NCBI GenBank assembly: GCA_045628125.1
Contig: JAZQPA010000142.1
Location: 9,165 to 73,164 of the forward strand
Reading direction: 5' to 3'
Source: Minthousia sp045628125
Lineage (GTDB): Bacteria; Bacteroidota; Bacteroidia; Bacteroidales; Bacteroidaceae
DNA length: 64,000 bases
Below are positions 42,769 through 51,763 of this stretch, piece after piece. Each line of letters starts with the position of its first letter. Within the stretch, counting starts at the first letter, position 1. Position numbers and translations under genes: made by a program. The notes under the pieces were generated by a model. It was not told where the DNA came from. It was given only the letters and a program-made list of their open reading frames with translations, and searched no databases.

Positions 42769-43303
42769 ATTTCACATAGTCTTCAAGCATCTGTTTTATG
42801 CTAACCCATCCTTTTTCATCTTGAAAAGGGAAGTCATCAATTCGCCATTCTCCGTCTTCCTTCACCATTACCAGGCGACTTTCACGTTCTTCACCAAAAT
42901 CTTTCAGTGTAAGGTCTACGTTTACGGCGCCTTTTTCACCAGTTTCTATACCATTAATTACCATTTGCGGCTTATCCCAGTCCTGAGCCTGCAAAAACAG
43001 GTCCCAGTCAATGATTAAATTATCCTCATCCTCTAGCAACCGACATTCTTTAAGCAGGTTCCAGAACTCATTGCTGCAGAACTTGCTTTCTAGGCTATAG
43101 TAGTCATTGGTGCCCAGCAGACTGAACACTTCTTTATAGATGGCATTTACTTGTTTCTTTACTTCCTCAAAAGTCGGGCTCTCGGCCACGGTATCAGTCT
43201 TTACGGCATTTTCAGATTCTTTCTTGCCTGATTCCTCACAGGCTGTGGTCAGCAGTGCCAGTATTACGGCAGGCAATAATAACCGGTAAATAGTATTTCT
43301 CAT
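42767..43303 (-). CDS. Hypothetical lipoprotein (DUF3828-like)
   Basis: A 178-residue lipoprotein with lipobox ALLTTAC (Cys about residue 22) and a charged linker (EESGKKESEN). The mature part, with LLGTNDYYSLESKFCS, VNVDLTLKDF and LVMVKEDGEWRIDDF, resembles DUF3828/NTF2-like domains of secreted proteins. The function is unknown. It is last in a three-gene run after GH78 and the YbaK-type gene, 21 bases downstream. Confidence 0.75.
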   Translation of the reverse strand: MRNTIYRLLLPAVILALLTTACEESGKKESENAVKTDTVAESPTFEEVKKQVNAIYKEVFSLLGTNDYYSLESKFCSNEFWNLLKECRLLEDEDNLIIDWDLFLQAQDWDKPQMVINGIETGEKGAVNVDLTLKDFGEERESRLVMVKEDGEWRIDDFPFQDEKGWVSIKQMLEDYVK

Positions 43304-43324
43304 AATCTTGACAATAGGATTATA

Positions 43325-43891
43325 TTATTCTTCTGGTAGCATTTCGAACCACTCTACTTCGCCACCCCAAATCTCCAGAAAACGGTGGAACTCGGCATTC
43401 TTGAGTGCCACGCTAGCGGTGTTGTCGCAAGGATGGAATGTCATCATCTCAGCATCCTTCAGATCCTTATCTACAAAGAACTTTACGCGATGGCCGTTAT
43501 CAAACAATTCACGAGGATTGGCATCCTTCAGATCGATATCATAAATTAACCCCAACGGAGATACACTTCCTGGCTTCAGTCCCAGACAACGCTCCATTCG
43601 TTCCTCTGAGGCAAAAGTCAACTTACCCTCACGGATAATCTTTTGCAACTGCACAAAATTCAGTGACTTGTGGCACTCCATAGTTACCAGATAGTGACGC
43701 TTGCCACTGTGGTTGCGTAAGAACAGGTTCTTGCAGTGCGTGCATCCTTTCAGATTATCCTGTGCTTCCCAAAAGGGTAAGGCCTCCTCAATGGTGAACA
43801 GCTCGGGATGATATACTATCTCATAGCTCAGATCATGCTCCTCTAAAAAGCGAAGCACGGTGCTGATGCGTTCATTGTTATTTTCTGCCAT
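43325..43891 (-). CDS. YbaK/ProX aminoacyl-tRNA deacylase (prolyl-tRNA editing type)
   Basis: A 188-residue editing domain. Start at ATG 43891 (MAENNNERISTVLRFLEEHD); longer frames run into GH78. Features are KNLFLRNHSGKRHYLVTM, which holds the conserved catalytic lysine region, LKPGSVSPLGL and FFVDKDL. These match ProXp-ala, which hydrolyses Ala-tRNA(Pro), but other YbaK relatives edit Cys-tRNA(Pro). It lies two bases after the GH78 gene. Confidence 0.9.
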   Translation of the reverse strand: MAENNNERISTVLRFLEEHDLSYEIVYHPELFTIEEALPFWEAQDNLKGCTHCKNLFLRNHSGKRHYLVTMECHKSLNFVQLQKIIREGKLTFASEERMERCLGLKPGSVSPLGLIYDIDLKDANPRELFDNGHRVKFFVDKDLKDAEMMTFHPCDNTASVALKNAEFHRFLEIWGGEVEWFEMLPEE

Positions 43892-43893
43892 AC

Positions 43894-46461
43894 TTATTTT
43901 GTTATTGTATAGGTTCCAGCCGGGTAATCCTTGGCCTCGGTTTCTCCTGGCAGGGTTACGGTAGCTGTGGCACCGGTAGGTATAGTAAAGTTCCACACCC
44001 ACTGGTCACCTTCATACTTCCATGCACTCTTGATAATACCGGCTGCAGATTGGTATTCAGCCTCCAGATGTCCTAGACGCTTGTCAGGTACAGGCTTCAT
44101 GATGATGTGTTTGAAACCCGGAATTGCAGTGTCTGATGCGATACCTGCTGCGGTCTCCCAAATCCACTGGCATACAGCACCATACGCATAGTGGTTAAAG
44201 CTGTTCATACCCTGAGGCCCCATACCTTCTTCTATCATATAGCTGTTCCAACGCTCCCAAATAGTGGTGGCGCCGTTGTCTATGCTGTAGAGCCAACTTG
44301 GGTTCTTGCGTTGGAATAGCAACTCATAGGCAATGTCGCTCATGCCATATTCAGTCAGTGTCCCCATTAGAATGCTGGTACCCAAGAATCCCGTCTGTAG
44401 GCAGTTTCCGTGATCTGCAAAGTTCTGGCGAAGACGTGCCAGCATATTGCTCAGTGCCTCACCCTCTAACAAGTGATTCTTCAGGGCAAACAGTGCAGGA
44501 GTCTGCATGGTGTTCAGAATGGCCGTCTTGAAAGATCCATCTCCGTTTAGGAATTGTTCCAAAATATATGCCTTGGCATCTGCCACCATATTCTCATATT
44601 TCTGTGCATCACGTCCGGTAGCATGTGCCATATCGCGCATCATGCCGGCATCCATCATCCAGTACGATGCCAACAGGTAGTTCCAGTAATCAACGGCATC
44701 TGGCAGTGGGCCATCAGGACCGAAAGCGCGTCCACTGCAACTTTCCAATGGCTCGTAGCTCAGCCAGTCTGCCCACTGATAATTGCCGTTTTCAGCAATC
44801 AGTGCCTTATGGTCATACTTTGTGTCTGCCACATGATTCATAAATTTCTCCATGGATTCCCAGCTCTCATCCACTATCGTGTCATCCCCAAACTGCTTCC
44901 AGATGGTCCATGGCACAATGATACCGGCATCGGCCCATCCTACACGCATCATCGATGTAGGTTCTGCACCGTACTGAGCCAGAGGAGCTACACCTGGATA
45001 TCCGCCCTGTTCGGTCTGAGTATCGCGCATGTCTCGCAGCCACTTGTGAAAGAATGGATTAGTATTGGCAAAGAATGTGCCTGTTGCTGTAAAAACCTGG
45101 GTGTCGGCTGTCCATCCCAAACGTTCATTACGCTGAGGACAATCGGTCGGAACCGAAAGATAGTTGGATAGCTGGCCCCAGTAGGTATTGGAAATCAGTT
45201 TGTTAACTAATTCGTGGCCAGTGCTTATCTTACCGGTTTCCAAGTTCTTATTGATAGAGGTTACCGGAATGGTCTGTATGCTGTTGATGGTCACATCGGC
45301 CGTAGCGGTGATAGATACAAGACGGTAGCCAAAGAAGGTGAAGTGTGGATAGTAGGTCACAGGTGCTTCACTATTACCAAATGTGTATTTCAGATACATA
45401 CCTGTAGCAGGAATACGCAGGTTCTGACGGTGTACACTTCCCTCAGGACCATCCATGCCACGGCTCTTCAAACCGTTGCCATCATTTAGCAACTCTGATA
45501 CCACACAGGTCAGCAGTGTACCTTCCTTGGCGTTGAAGTTGAACTCAGGTACACCGGCGCAGTTCTGTCCAAAGTCTACCACTAAATTTTCGTCCTTATG
45601 CAGCACTATGGTATCGCCAGCAGCAAATTCACGGCTAATCTTTACCTTTCCGAAAGCCTCTTCGCTCTCATCGGTCACATCCTTCCATATGTAAGCCTTA
45701 GCTGGAACCAATGCCAGATCGCGTCGCAAATAGATTTCCGCACCGTTGGTGGGTAGGATCTCACCCTTGAACTCTGTGTTCTCTACCGGTGCAGACAGTT
45801 TTTCAGGAGTGTCATAACCCGGCAATTCGCGTGCGTCGTAATCCTCACCATCAAAGATAGCTGCATGCTTTACCGGTCCAGCAATGCCTGCCTTCCAGTT
45901 TTCTGTATCGGTGCCGAACAGTTGGGTACTGCCATCGCTAAAAGTCAGTTCCAGAACACCGCGGAAGGCACATTTTTGTCCTATCATACCAGCATTTCCG
46001 CCCGGTGTGATAATCTTATCGGCCCACCATCCAGGGGTGACCTGTGCCGAAAGCACATTTTCAGCTTCGGTTTTAGTGTCCATTAGGGCAGTGATATCGT
46101 AGGTAAACGAGCGTTTGGTCTTCTCATAATGCGTGAAACCAGGTTTCAGCACCTCATTTCCAACTACTTGCCCATTCACATAAAGCTCGTACACGCCCAA
46201 ACCTGCAGTCATCCATTTGGCTTGCTTTACCTTTTTGCCGTTCTTTACGGTAGCCAGAAACCAGTTGGCTCCATCAGCAGCGCGTGTACCGTCCCATACG
46301 GTATCGGTTATTACCGGTGCGTCTGCTACTGAGATCCATTTCGAAGCACCCCATGCCGCATTATCCAATGCATCAGTAAGTTGCACAGGGCCAGGAGCCG
46401 ATGCACAGGCCGCCATCAGTAGTACAGCCAGCATTCCCAAAAATAGTTTAAAGCTTTTCAT
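43894..46461 (-). CDS. GH78 alpha-L-rhamnosidase, lipoprotein
   Basis: An 855-residue surface or periplasmic enzyme; start at ATG 46461 (MKSFKLFLGMLAVLLMAAC, lipobox Cys about residue 19). The N-terminal half holds beta-sandwich carbohydrate-binding parts, the middle the (alpha/alpha)6 catalytic barrel with LSVPTDCPQRNERLGWTAD, the GH78 signature with catalytic acids. The C-terminal part is beta-rich (VWNFTIPTGATATVTLPG). It would remove rhamnose from pectin (RG-I) or plant glycosides. No SusCD pair or other polysaccharide genes are adjacent except an SGNH esterase divergent from it. Confidence 0.93.
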   Translation of the reverse strand: MKSFKLFLGMLAVLLMAACASAPGPVQLTDALDNAAWGASKWISVADAPVITDTVWDGTRAADGANWFLATVKNGKKVKQAKWMTAGLGVYELYVNGQVVGNEVLKPGFTHYEKTKRSFTYDITALMDTKTEAENVLSAQVTPGWWADKIITPGGNAGMIGQKCAFRGVLELTFSDGSTQLFGTDTENWKAGIAGPVKHAAIFDGEDYDARELPGYDTPEKLSAPVENTEFKGEILPTNGAEIYLRRDLALVPAKAYIWKDVTDESEEAFGKVKISREFAAGDTIVLHKDENLVVDFGQNCAGVPEFNFNAKEGTLLTCVVSELLNDGNGLKSRGMDGPEGSVHRQNLRIPATGMYLKYTFGNSEAPVTYYPHFTFFGYRLVSITATADVTINSIQTIPVTSINKNLETGKISTGHELVNKLISNTYWGQLSNYLSVPTDCPQRNERLGWTADTQVFTATGTFFANTNPFFHKWLRDMRDTQTEQGGYPGVAPLAQYGAEPTSMMRVGWADAGIIVPWTIWKQFGDDTIVDESWESMEKFMNHVADTKYDHKALIAENGNYQWADWLSYEPLESCSGRAFGPDGPLPDAVDYWNYLLASYWMMDAGMMRDMAHATGRDAQKYENMVADAKAYILEQFLNGDGSFKTAILNTMQTPALFALKNHLLEGEALSNMLARLRQNFADHGNCLQTGFLGTSILMGTLTEYGMSDIAYELLFQRKNPSWLYSIDNGATTIWERWNSYMIEEGMGPQGMNSFNHYAYGAVCQWIWETAAGIASDTAIPGFKHIIMKPVPDKRLGHLEAEYQSAAGIIKSAWKYEGDQWVWNFTIPTGATATVTLPGETEAKDYPAGTYTITK

Positions 46462-46494
46462 GATTTTTGTGTTTTTTACATATACAATACTTCG

Positions 46495-46502
46495 CAAAAG
46501 TA
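46495..46502 (-). promoter_or_regulatory. Putative GH78 -7 box
   Basis: Minus strand TACTTTTG, 33 bases before the GH78 ATG at 46461. Confidence 0.55.
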
Positions 46503-46544
46503 CGAAATTAATTTTAATAATAAGGTGAAAAGATGAAAAATCCC

Positions 46545-46552
46545 TATATTTG
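46545..46552 (+). promoter_or_regulatory. Putative SGNH hydrolase -7 box
   Basis: TATATTTG, 34 bases upstream of the ATG at 46587; divergent from the GH78 box. Confidence 0.55.
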
Positions 46553-46586
46553 CATACTGATAATCCATTTTGTAAAACATTGACGT

Positions 46587-47267
46587 ATGAAAAAATACTT
46601 TTTGCTTTTGTCCGCTTTTGTTTTCAGTAGTTTTGCTCTGCAGGCGCAAACCCGCGTAACCATTTTTGGCGACAGCTATTCTACTTACGAGGGTGTTATT
46701 CCTTCCACCCATGAACCTTGGTATGCCCCTGAAGGTAGCAGGTTCCATGTACAGACCAACGATGTAAAATTGGTGGATCATACCTGGTGGCACCAGCTCA
46801 TCAATCGTTTAGGTTGGATTTTGGAAAAGAATGATTCCTGGAGCGGCAGCACTGTGGGCTATTTTGGCTATCAGAACGAGAACTATAAATACCGTTCCTT
46901 CAACACTCGTGTGGGTGATTTGGGTGAGCCTGATGTCATCCTATGCCTGGCTGGTACCAACGATAGTTGGACAGGAGAGAAGGTTGGAAGCTACAAATAT
47001 GCCAATTGGGAGGATAGCGATCTATGGTATTTTCGACCAGCCATGGCACGTTTGTTAAGTACCATGAAGCAGAACTACCCTAATGCTAAGATTTATTTCA
47101 TCCTGAACACGGAACTTCGAGATGATATTAATGAATCTGTGCATACCATCTGTCGTCACTATGCAGTTCCCTGCATTGATCTTCACGATATTGACAAGCA
47201 GGAGGGGCACCCCTCACGTAAGGGCATGACGGCCATCTGTGATCAGGTGATTCAAGCCATAAAATAA
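46587..47267 (+). CDS. Exported SGNH/GDSL hydrolase (esterase)
   Basis: A 226-residue secreted esterase with a signal peptide (about 1-20, ending FALQAQ). Block I is VTIFGDSYSTYEG with the catalytic serine; the glycine/asparagine block is LCLAGTNDSWTGE, and the C-terminal DLHDI...GHPSRKG holds the catalytic Asp and His. Relatives deacetylate plant cell-wall polysaccharides such as rhamnogalacturonan. The divergent GH78 rhamnosidase makes a role in pectin breakdown attractive but unproven. Followed by a bidirectional terminator. Confidence 0.9.
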   Translation: MKKYFLLLSAFVFSSFALQAQTRVTIFGDSYSTYEGVIPSTHEPWYAPEGSRFHVQTNDVKLVDHTWWHQLINRLGWILEKNDSWSGSTVGYFGYQNENYKYRSFNTRVGDLGEPDVILCLAGTNDSWTGEKVGSYKYANWEDSDLWYFRPAMARLLSTMKQNYPNAKIYFILNTELRDDINESVHTICRHYAVPCIDLHDIDKQEGHPSRKGMTAICDQVIQAIK

Positions 47268-47295
47268 AAAAGAGGAGTTCTTGCTCCTCTTTTTT
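47267..47295. terminator. Bidirectional terminator after the SGNH gene
   Basis: AAAAAAGAGGAG pairs with CTCCTCTTTTTT around a short loop, between convergent genes. Confidence 0.85.
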
Positions 47296-47297
47296 AT

Positions 47298-48053
47298 TTA
47301 TTTTCTTACAATAACGGAACCGCTGGCCTGATGCGTGGCTAATACCAGCACCTCAGCAATCTGCACATGTTTTGGGGCTGAAGCTGCATATAATGCCACA
47401 TCTGCAATGTCGGCACCTGTCAATGGAGTGATGCCCTTGTATACATTGTCTGCGCGATGGTTGTCGCCATGGAAACGGATATTGCTGAAGTTTGTCTCCA
47501 CTAAGCCCGGTTTGATGTTGGTGACACGTACTGCCGATTCTGCCACATCGATGCGTAATCCATCTGTGATAGCTTTTACGGCTGCCTTGGTGGCACAATA
47601 AACGTTACCGCCAGCATAAGCAGCATCGCCAGCCACACTGCCAATGTTAATCACATGACCTTCGTTGCGCTGCACCATACCCGGAACCACCAGTCGAGTC
47701 ATGGTCAGCAGACCCTTGATGTTTGTGTCAATCATGGTGCTCCAGTCCTCCAGATCGCCCTCGTATTCCTTTTCCAGACCCAGTGCCAGTCCTGCATTAT
47801 TGATCAGAACGTCTATCTTGCTCCAATACAGATCCAATGAATCCAGAGCAGTCATGCAAGCCTCAGGATCACGAACATCAAAAGTCAGTGCCACAACCTC
47901 GGCACCTGTCTTTTCCAGTTCTGCCTTAACCTCTGCCAGTTTTTCCGCTCTGCGTCCGGTAATAATCACGTTATAACCGCCTTCTGCAAATTTTTGTGCG
48001 CAGGCCTCACCAATTCCGCTGGTGGCACCTGTTACTAATGCTACCTTTCTCAT
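47298..48053 (-). CDS. SDR oxidoreductase (YdfG-like)
   Basis: A 251-residue SDR with VALVTGATSGIGEACAQKF (about 4-22), cofactor arginine in TGRRAEKL (NADP preference), INNAGLALG, catalytic serine in NIGSVAGDAAY, catalytic YCATKAAV and the proline region NIKPGLVETNF. It resembles the 3-hydroxy acid dehydrogenase YdfG. It lies 28 bases downstream of a lipoprotein gene and may share its transcript. Confidence 0.92.
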   Translation of the reverse strand: MRKVALVTGATSGIGEACAQKFAEGGYNVIITGRRAEKLAEVKAELEKTGAEVVALTFDVRDPEACMTALDSLDLYWSKIDVLINNAGLALGLEKEYEGDLEDWSTMIDTNIKGLLTMTRLVVPGMVQRNEGHVINIGSVAGDAAYAGGNVYCATKAAVKAITDGLRIDVAESAVRVTNIKPGLVETNFSNIRFHGDNHRADNVYKGITPLTGADIADVALYAASAPKHVQIAEVLVLATHQASGSVIVRK

Positions 48054-48081
48054 TTCTTTGTACTATATATGTTATATGTCG

Positions 48082-48873
48082 TTATTTCCCTACAAATGGG
48101 GTTACCTTTACCAACATCAGTTCCTCGGTAATGGTGGTGCCCTTTGGAAGTTCCTTCACATCACCGTCCTCCAGCTGGTAACATTTGGTAAAGCTGTCTT
48201 CCGCGCTGTTTGCTCCTTCCTCGATGATGATGCCACCACCGTTGAGATGGAAACGGTCACGCTCGCCTCCGCTCAGTACGTGGTTTAGTGTGCCGTTACT
48301 GGTGTCGAAGGTAAAGATGTCATACATCGCATAGTCGTTTCCATTATCATCGATAGTATCTCCCAACAGCAGTTCCATCACTCCGTCACGATTGATATCT
48401 ATAAGTGCATATCCCGCTGTAGGTGCCCGGTAGCTGAATACCGGACTCAGTCCCTTATCTTCCGGACTGCTATTTTGCCATCCTTCCTGGAATCCGGTTT
48501 GCACAAAATTGATGATGTCTTGGTATACCGATACTGGTTCCACGACCGTTATTCGGGGTTCGCCCTGTCCTGGCAGTGGCTTGTAGATGGCTACCTTAAA
48601 GAGGTTTCCCACATTGTCCGTGCAAGTATAAGCGTAATTCATTCCTGCTACCACTTGAGTAGCCACTTGAGTTGGAGTCAATTCCGGCATCAACTTATAG
48701 GTCTGTTTGAATAACTCAAAGTCTTCCTTCTTCAGTTCGCGGTGCTCGGTATAGGCTCCTACCAGTTCAGCGCTAACTGAACTTTCTGACTCAGATTTCT
48801 TATCAGTGGCGCAGCTCGTTAGACATACTGCCAGGGTATAGATTCCTGCCCATTTTGCCCAATTCTTTCTCAT
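48082..48873 (-). CDS. Hypothetical lipoprotein A of a tandem pair
   Basis: A 263-residue lipoprotein; start at ATG 48873 (MRKNWAKWAGIYTLAVCLTSC, lipobox Cys at 21), two bases after the stop of the upstream lipoprotein gene. The N-terminal 100 residues resemble cystatin-like or DUF-type domains (ELTPTQVATQVVAGMNYAYT). The second half (YALIDINRDGVMELLLGDT) contains a DxNxDG calcium-binding-like loop, as in FG-GAP/VCBS repeats. I recognise no specific family, and function is unknown. Confidence 0.75.
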   Translation of the reverse strand: MRKNWAKWAGIYTLAVCLTSCATDKKSESESSVSAELVGAYTEHRELKKEDFELFKQTYKLMPELTPTQVATQVVAGMNYAYTCTDNVGNLFKVAIYKPLPGQGEPRITVVEPVSVYQDIINFVQTGFQEGWQNSSPEDKGLSPVFSYRAPTAGYALIDINRDGVMELLLGDTIDDNGNDYAMYDIFTFDTSNGTLNHVLSGGERDRFHLNGGGIIIEEGANSAEDSFTKCYQLEDGDVKELPKGTTITEELMLVKVTPFVGK

Positions 48874-48875
48874 TG

Positions 48876-49499
48876 TTATGGAATCCATTTTCGATTAATT
48901 TCTGTAATCATACCATTCTCTATGGTTACCCGGGTGTTCAGCGAGAAGAAGTCCTCGTGTCCGCCTTTTAGGTTCTCCAAATATTGTTTTTGACCTGTAG
49001 TAATAGTGTCACTAGGGTCACTTGGATAAGAACCGCAGTCAATGATGATGAAATCCTCTGCCAGTGCCATTTCGACTTGCCCCACTTCCGAATACGCAGA
49101 ATGGTCATCCCATTCTACTCCGCGGTAGGTGCCTCCCTCGTAACCTGCCAACCAACATCCGCCTTCTTCCAGTCCGCCGTTTACCACCAGCCAACCGTGC
49201 TCGTCTTCTTCAAGGCTAGTTATTACAATTGGTTCTTTTTTGTAAATCAGTGTATCTCCCACTTGCATCTGGTGTACATCCACCACGTCATACAGGTCTT
49301 CGTTGTACACCGTCAGTTTCAGGTTTCCGCCCATCCAATTAAAGTCGTCCAGAGTAAAAGCGGCAGGAACTGTACCTTCGTTTAGGTTGTCCATATCGGC
49401 CCATGCCGGTTGCGGTGCTATGCATTTGTGCACCTTAGGTTCTGAGGCGCAACTGCACAGAATTGCGGTTGCTGCCATAAGCCAGTAATTAGTTTTCAT
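48876..49499 (-). CDS. Hypothetical lipoprotein B of a tandem pair
   Basis: A 207-residue lipoprotein; start at ATG 49499 (MKTNYWLMAATAILCSC), although ATG 49511 is in frame. The lipobox is AILCSC. The mature part is acidic and strand-rich (FNWMGGNLKLTVYNEDLYDV; VEMALAEDFIIIDCGSYPSD) with no motif I recognise. It is the first gene of a small run with lipoprotein A and the SDR gene. A minus -7 box TATCTTTG is at 49524-49531. Confidence 0.75.
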   Translation of the reverse strand: MKTNYWLMAATAILCSCASEPKVHKCIAPQPAWADMDNLNEGTVPAAFTLDDFNWMGGNLKLTVYNEDLYDVVDVHQMQVGDTLIYKKEPIVITSLEEDEHGWLVVNGGLEEGGCWLAGYEGGTYRGVEWDDHSAYSEVGQVEMALAEDFIIIDCGSYPSDPSDTITTGQKQYLENLKGGHEDFFSLNTRVTIENGMITEINRKWIP

Positions 49500-49523
49500 T
49501 TTCAGTTTCATTTTATTCTGTTA

Positions 49524-49531
49524 CAAAGATA
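49524..49531 (-). promoter_or_regulatory. Putative -7 box of the lipoprotein pair
   Basis: Minus strand TATCTTTG; it ends 12 bases before the alternative ATG at 49511 and 24 before that at 49499, which favours the shorter start. Confidence 0.5.
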
Positions 49532-49538
49532 CAAAAGT

Positions 49539-49570
49539 TTTGGCTATTTCCTATCATTGCATTATCTTTG
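49539..49570 (+). promoter_or_regulatory. Promoter of the WbuC cupin gene
   Basis: TTTG (49539-49542), 20 bases, TATCTTTG (49563-49570): full consensus, 22 bases upstream of the ATG. Confidence 0.7.
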
Positions 49571-49592
49571 TGAATAATAAAAATAAAAAGAA

Positions 49593-49988
49593 ATGGAAGT
49601 GAAGATAATTAACGAGGAACTGTTTGCCGAAATGTTTGCACGGGCATCGCGACATGTGAGACACCGTGATTGGTTTGATTTAAGAAATAGTGCTGACGAT
49701 GGTTCTCAGCGTATGATGGTGGCCGTGCTCCCTACTGATGGGCCTGATAGAATTGCCCGTCATGAGAACACCTCAGAATCATTCATGTTACTGAAGGGTA
49801 GGATGGATGTGATGCTGTATGATATGCAATCAGACGGCAGTTTTGTGGAAACGCAAAGAATCCACCTGTGCCCTGCCGAAGGAAATGTGGGTATACAGAT
49901 TCCAAAGGGCGTTTGGCACAGTGTGGAGGTGTTTGAAAATAGCGTGTTTTTTGAAAGCAAAGACGGTCCTTATATCCCTGGCAAATAG
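49593..49988 (+). CDS. WbuC-family cupin metalloprotein
   Basis: A 131-residue cupin. Features typical of WbuC are ASRHVRHRDWFDLRNS, VAVLPTDGPDRIARHENTSE (the metal-binding His) and the second half PKGVWHSVEVFENSVFFE. WbuC proteins sit in O-antigen loci, but no polysaccharide genes are adjacent here. Catalytic role unknown. Has its own promoter. Confidence 0.88.
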   Translation: MEVKIINEELFAEMFARASRHVRHRDWFDLRNSADDGSQRMMVAVLPTDGPDRIARHENTSESFMLLKGRMDVMLYDMQSDGSFVETQRIHLCPAEGNVGIQIPKGVWHSVEVFENSVFFESKDGPYIPGK

Positions 49989-50032
49989 TCTTCTTCAATC
50001 CCGTTCTGTTTTCCAAAATCCTTTACGATGGC

Positions 50033-50527
50033 CTAAAGTAATCCTGCAAATATGGCTGAAGCCGTCAATGATGGAATAAGACCAATAAGCCAACCATAGA
50101 TGGCTCGGATAAAGTGATATTTTTTTTGGTGATAAGCTCGGTTCATGTGTTCAGTTCCCGGTAATCGGATGCTCTTTATGTTGGCAAAGAACACCCAATC
50201 CAGAATAAAACAATCGTACCAGTTGATGATGCTCCATAGGCCATAACTAACTACGAAAGCCCAGTAGAAGTTACGTGCCCCGGCAATTTTAATCAAAACG
50301 ATGAAGAGTACTATGACCAAAAGTGTTGCAAAACCTTTCTTTAGTAAAACAGTCATTGAGAAGAAGGTCGATGGAACACGTTCATGAGTTTTGAAATATT
50401 CTTCCTGGATGTCTTTAGGATAGTCATGAATCCACCACAATGGATTTCTCTGTAAAGAAATGAGGATTATGGCAGTGAAGAGGATTGTCATGACAACTGC
50501 TTCTATGAAGAATATGGTAGTATTCAT
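50033..50527 (-). CDS. Hypothetical membrane protein
   Basis: A 164-residue integral membrane protein with four to five hydrophobic segments: about 5-24, 55-78, 82-102 and 140-161. The loop NPLWWIHDYPKDIQEEYFKT and the segment IINWYDCFILDWVFF are notable for aromatic residues. I recognise no domain. The neighbours are a cupin gene convergent at 49988 and a GyrI-like gene upstream. Confidence 0.7.
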   Translation of the reverse strand: MNTTIFFIEAVVMTILFTAIILISLQRNPLWWIHDYPKDIQEEYFKTHERVPSTFFSMTVLLKKGFATLLVIVLFIVLIKIAGARNFYWAFVVSYGLWSIINWYDCFILDWVFFANIKSIRLPGTEHMNRAYHQKKYHFIRAIYGWLIGLIPSLTASAIFAGLL

Positions 50528-50628
50528 GATTATTGATGGGTATATCGACTCTATTTCTAGCTAATTTCTTAAGAAAGATGTCTGGTAATGCTGCCAGACT
50601 TTCAGATTATCGAGATAATATAGGCGTT

Positions 50629-51126
50629 TCATTTTGTCAGGGGAATAATTACGCCACAGCGGTAGTCGGCATCGTTGATGTCCAGGCCTTCATACCATTC
50701 CATGTTAATATCCATGCGTACATTCAGTTCAGGATGTGCTGGCAGAAATTGATCATACACTTCGGAATATTGTTGGTGAAAAGCAGCCATGCCGCCTTGG
50801 AATCCGAACTTCAGCCATTCACCATCAGGTAGGTCGTAAATCTCAAATCCTTCGGGTACATTACCGCCCAAATAAATACCGCCAATTACATATAGGAATG
50901 TCCCCTTTTCCATGTTACAGAAACATGGTGCATATTCTCCAATCATATTGTCTATGATAGCTTTCTGCTGTGGGGTTGGCTCTATGCCTTCCGACATGGG
51001 TTTTACGTATTTGTCCATGTATTCGTCCCAGAACCTTGGGCATTCTTCTGCTCCTTTCTCGATTGGAATCTCTCGGGAGATTCCAATCAACTTTACACCG
51101 GAGAATGTGATTTTCTCGTATTTCAT
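50629..51126 (-). CDS. GyrI-like effector-binding domain protein
   Basis: A 165-residue stand-alone AraC-type effector-binding domain (GyrI/SOUL-like fold), with no DNA-binding part. The start KITFSGVKLIGISREIPI and the end NMEWYEGLDINDADYRCGVI match the family, in which hydrophobic small molecules or gyrase are bound. It lies three bases downstream of a zinc-ribbon gene, and an AraC-type regulator is encoded 100 bases further upstream, so these may form one small-molecule response unit. Confidence 0.85.
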   Translation of the reverse strand: MKYEKITFSGVKLIGISREIPIEKGAEECPRFWDEYMDKYVKPMSEGIEPTPQQKAIIDNMIGEYAPCFCNMEKGTFLYVIGGIYLGGNVPEGFEIYDLPDGEWLKFGFQGGMAAFHQQYSEVYDQFLPAHPELNVRMDINMEWYEGLDINDADYRCGVIIPLTK

Positions 51127-51129
51127 GGC

Positions 51130-51714
51130 TTATCTTCTTATAAACACTACAAGTTCAGGATTGGCACCATCCTTACCGTATTCACTTACCAAAATATACT
51201 TTTCATCACAAGCAATGCCGTAACAACGGCCGTCGGTTTTCTGAATTTGGGTGCCCCAATAGATGGCATTGTCATCCAGAAGTTTTACTTCATTGCCGTT
51301 AATGCAGTAAGCTTGATTGATAAAATCTCCCTGCAGAATATAAAGATTACTGATGTGAAGTTCTGGAATTCCTAGGGCGTTCACTTCATTGATAAATGCT
51401 TTCTTCATTGGGTGGTCTGCATGGGGAATGGCTTCGGCTGGCATATTCCAACGCTTAAGGGTGGGGAAATAGTTCAGCAGTTCCTGCTTGTATTCGCAAC
51501 TGGTGAGTTTTTTTCCAGTGTTTTTGTTGTACTCTTCTACGAACATGGAGCAGTACTCTGCCATTTCCTCCATGGTGAAGTCGCCAGTAAAGGCACCATC
51601 CTTATAGCAATAAATGCAGTATTCTTCGTTTTTGCTGCCGTCGGCATTGGTGCCAAGGATCTCATCGCTCAGAGGCATTCCGCAACTCTGGCAAAATTTC
51701 ATTTCTTTAGTCAT
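51130..51714 (-). CDS. Zinc-ribbon protein of unknown function
   Basis: A 194-residue protein. An N-terminal putative zinc ribbon has CQSCGMPL (Cys at about 8 and 11) and YCIYC (about 33 and 36). The following segment FTMEEMAEYCSMFVEEYNK is a family hallmark. The C-terminal half (residues about 110-194) is strand-rich (LYILQGDFINQAYCINGNEV) and lacks known motifs. It lies three bases before the GyrI-like gene. Minus -7 box TAACTTTG at 51764-51771. Confidence 0.8.
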   Translation of the reverse strand: MTKEMKFCQSCGMPLSDEILGTNADGSKNEEYCIYCYKDGAFTGDFTMEEMAEYCSMFVEEYNKNTGKKLTSCEYKQELLNYFPTLKRWNMPAEAIPHADHPMKKAFINEVNALGIPELHISNLYILQGDFINQAYCINGNEVKLLDDNAIYWGTQIQKTDGRCYGIACDEKYILVSEYGKDGANPELVVFIRR

Positions 51715-51763
51715 AATTTGTAGTTTTTAGTTTTTAGTTTGTTGTTAATTATTTAATTCATTG

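Noticed and set aside
44554..45171. 205-residue plus-strand open frame
   Set aside because: Antisense to the GH78 gene, with no recognisable product.
50578..50602. Hairpin GTCTGG...CCAGAC as terminator or small RNA
   Set aside because: Only six base pairs and no U-tract on either strand.
51720..51745. Short tandem TAGTTTT units as a phase-variable repeat
   Set aside because: Only two to three imperfect A/T-rich units, a common leader composition in this group; too weak to propose switching.
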